Positions 63,461-64,000 of a DNA stretch of 64,000 bases are shown here, piece after piece. Source of the DNA: Vibrio tubiashii (GTDB lineage Bacteria > Pseudomonadota > Gammaproteobacteria > Enterobacterales > Vibrionaceae); contig JRWQ01000026.1 in the NCBI GenBank assembly GCA_000775715.1, forward strand, positions 1 through 64,000, read 5' to 3'. A model generated the notes under the pieces. That model was not told where the DNA came from, made no database searches, and saw only the letters and a list, made by a program, of their open reading frames with translations. Position numbers and translations under genes: made by a program. The number at the start of each line of letters is the position of its first letter. Position 1 is the stretch's first letter.

Positions 63461-64000
63461 GCACGCTCCAACAATTTATTCAGCTTAGCTTCAACACGCG
63501 CTGCATGGCTCTTTACATCGTCAACTTGATCGCAGAAATAAGCCACTTCCAAAGGCGCTGGCGCGATTCGCCACTCTTCAGTCAGCACTTGAGCTAGGTG
63601 GTTTTGGTGTTTGGTCACCTGTGATTTAAGGAATTGACCAACACTGCTTGCTCCTTGCACAACGGTGTGCGCAACGACATCGCCAGTCACGCGCGATAAC
63701 CACTCTTCAATATCCGGCTTACAATCTGTCATCAACTGAGAGAATTTTTGCGCCAGTTGGATATCCCCTTCCAGCACTAACTTATCTTGCTTAATCAGCT
63801 TGGTAATGTTCGATTGGTCACGCAGCTCTGGCAGTACCGACAAGTGAAGCGACAAGTAACAATCCGGCTCACCTTCATAGTGAGCCAAAACATCAATTTG
63901 CTGACTAAAGATAAAAGTTAGGGTTTTATCTAACTCTTTAAGGTGGACTTGAATCACCTTCCCTTTAAGGCGAGCGAGACGACGACCCAACTCTGGATCA
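63457..64000 (-). CDS. ubiJ: Ubiquinone accessory factor UbiJ, 5'-truncated by window edge
   Basis: The frame is open to the window end (residues DPELGRRLARLKGK at the edge), so about 20-25 N-terminal residues are missing. SCP2-like lipid-binding domain followed by a helical C-terminus (TEEWRIAPAPLEVAYF, KLNKLLERA). UbiJ scaffolds the late ubiquinone enzymes with UbiK. ubiE should lie upstream, off the window. Confidence 0.9.
   Translation of the reverse strand, partial: DPELGRRLARLKGKVIQVHLKELDKTLTFIFSQQIDVLAHYEGEPDCYLSLHLSVLPELRDQSNITKLIKQDKLVLEGDIQLAQKFSQLMTDCKPDIEEWLSRVTGDVVAHTVVQGASSVGQFLKSQVTKHQNHLAQVLTEEWRIAPAPLEVAYFCDQVDDVKSHAARVEAKLNKLLERA

Overview
The window is a stretch of Vibrio (Vibrionaceae) chromosome. 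The evidence is gene content and order: ubiJ-ubiB-tatABC, hemB, polA with Spot 42 and engB beside it, yihI and hemN, ilvY/ilvC, a VexRAB-type RND pump, trxA/rho facing rhlB-gppA, and ubiD-fre. Several small RNAs are of vibrio type: a long RyhB of about 225 nt and two CsrB-family RNAs. Nearly all of the window is core genome; I see no prophage, insertion sequence or CRISPR array.

Layout. 1-400 is the promoter/leader region of a leftward rRNA operon whose 16S gene lies just outside the window. 455-6277 (minus) holds fre, a 2Fe-2S ferredoxin, ubiD, a secreted protein of unknown function, rho and trxA. 6390-9189 (plus) is rhlB-gppA. 9267-12277 (minus) is yhhQ behind a candidate preQ1 riboswitch, then recQ and a small partner gene. 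12437-14961 (plus) is rarD, an AraC-family regulator and a LysE/RhtB exporter. 15234-15650 is a CsrB-family sRNA with about 30 GGA motifs. 15940-18111 is uvrD. 18381-20801 is a four-gene bufferin operon (BufA precursor, BufB MNIO enzyme, BufC, DoxX), the most interesting specialised system here. 20798-25761 holds a repeat lipoprotein, prlC, rlmJ and gorA. 26021-29853 is an accessory-looking patch: an AT-rich acyltransferase, a response regulator with an unknown output domain, a coiled-coil membrane protein and a SPOR protein. 30013-35468 is a complete peptide-type ABC transporter operon. 36104-36835 is a five-tRNA operon (Arg, His, Pro, His, Pro) followed by about 111-bp tRNA-derived tandem repeats. 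37135-44707 is cytochrome c5, rep and the RND efflux operon. 44853-51416 is ubiK, ilvC/ilvY, hemN, a DUF2489-like gene, yihI and a methyltransferase. 51525-51906 is a second CsrB-like sRNA. 52143-57128 is cytochrome c4, engB, a candidate new sRNA, Spot 42 and polA. 57453-57677 is RyhB. 57743-64000 is a GNAT protein, hemB, a TatD hydrolase, tatCBA, ubiB and a truncated ubiJ.

Themes. Ubiquinone synthesis recurs (ubiD, ubiK, ubiB, ubiJ), with haem and cytochrome c genes (hemB, hemN, c4, c5). At least four trans-acting regulatory RNAs are present: two CsrA-titrating RNAs, Spot 42 and RyhB. Spot 42 keeps an intact 15-codon ORF nearly identical to E. coli SpfP. RyhB carries a 23-codon ORF behind a strong ribosome binding site. 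A structured RNA with its own promoter and terminator lies beside Spot 42. Metal handling appears in the bufferin operon, in Fur-controlled RyhB and in a non-zinc HemB.
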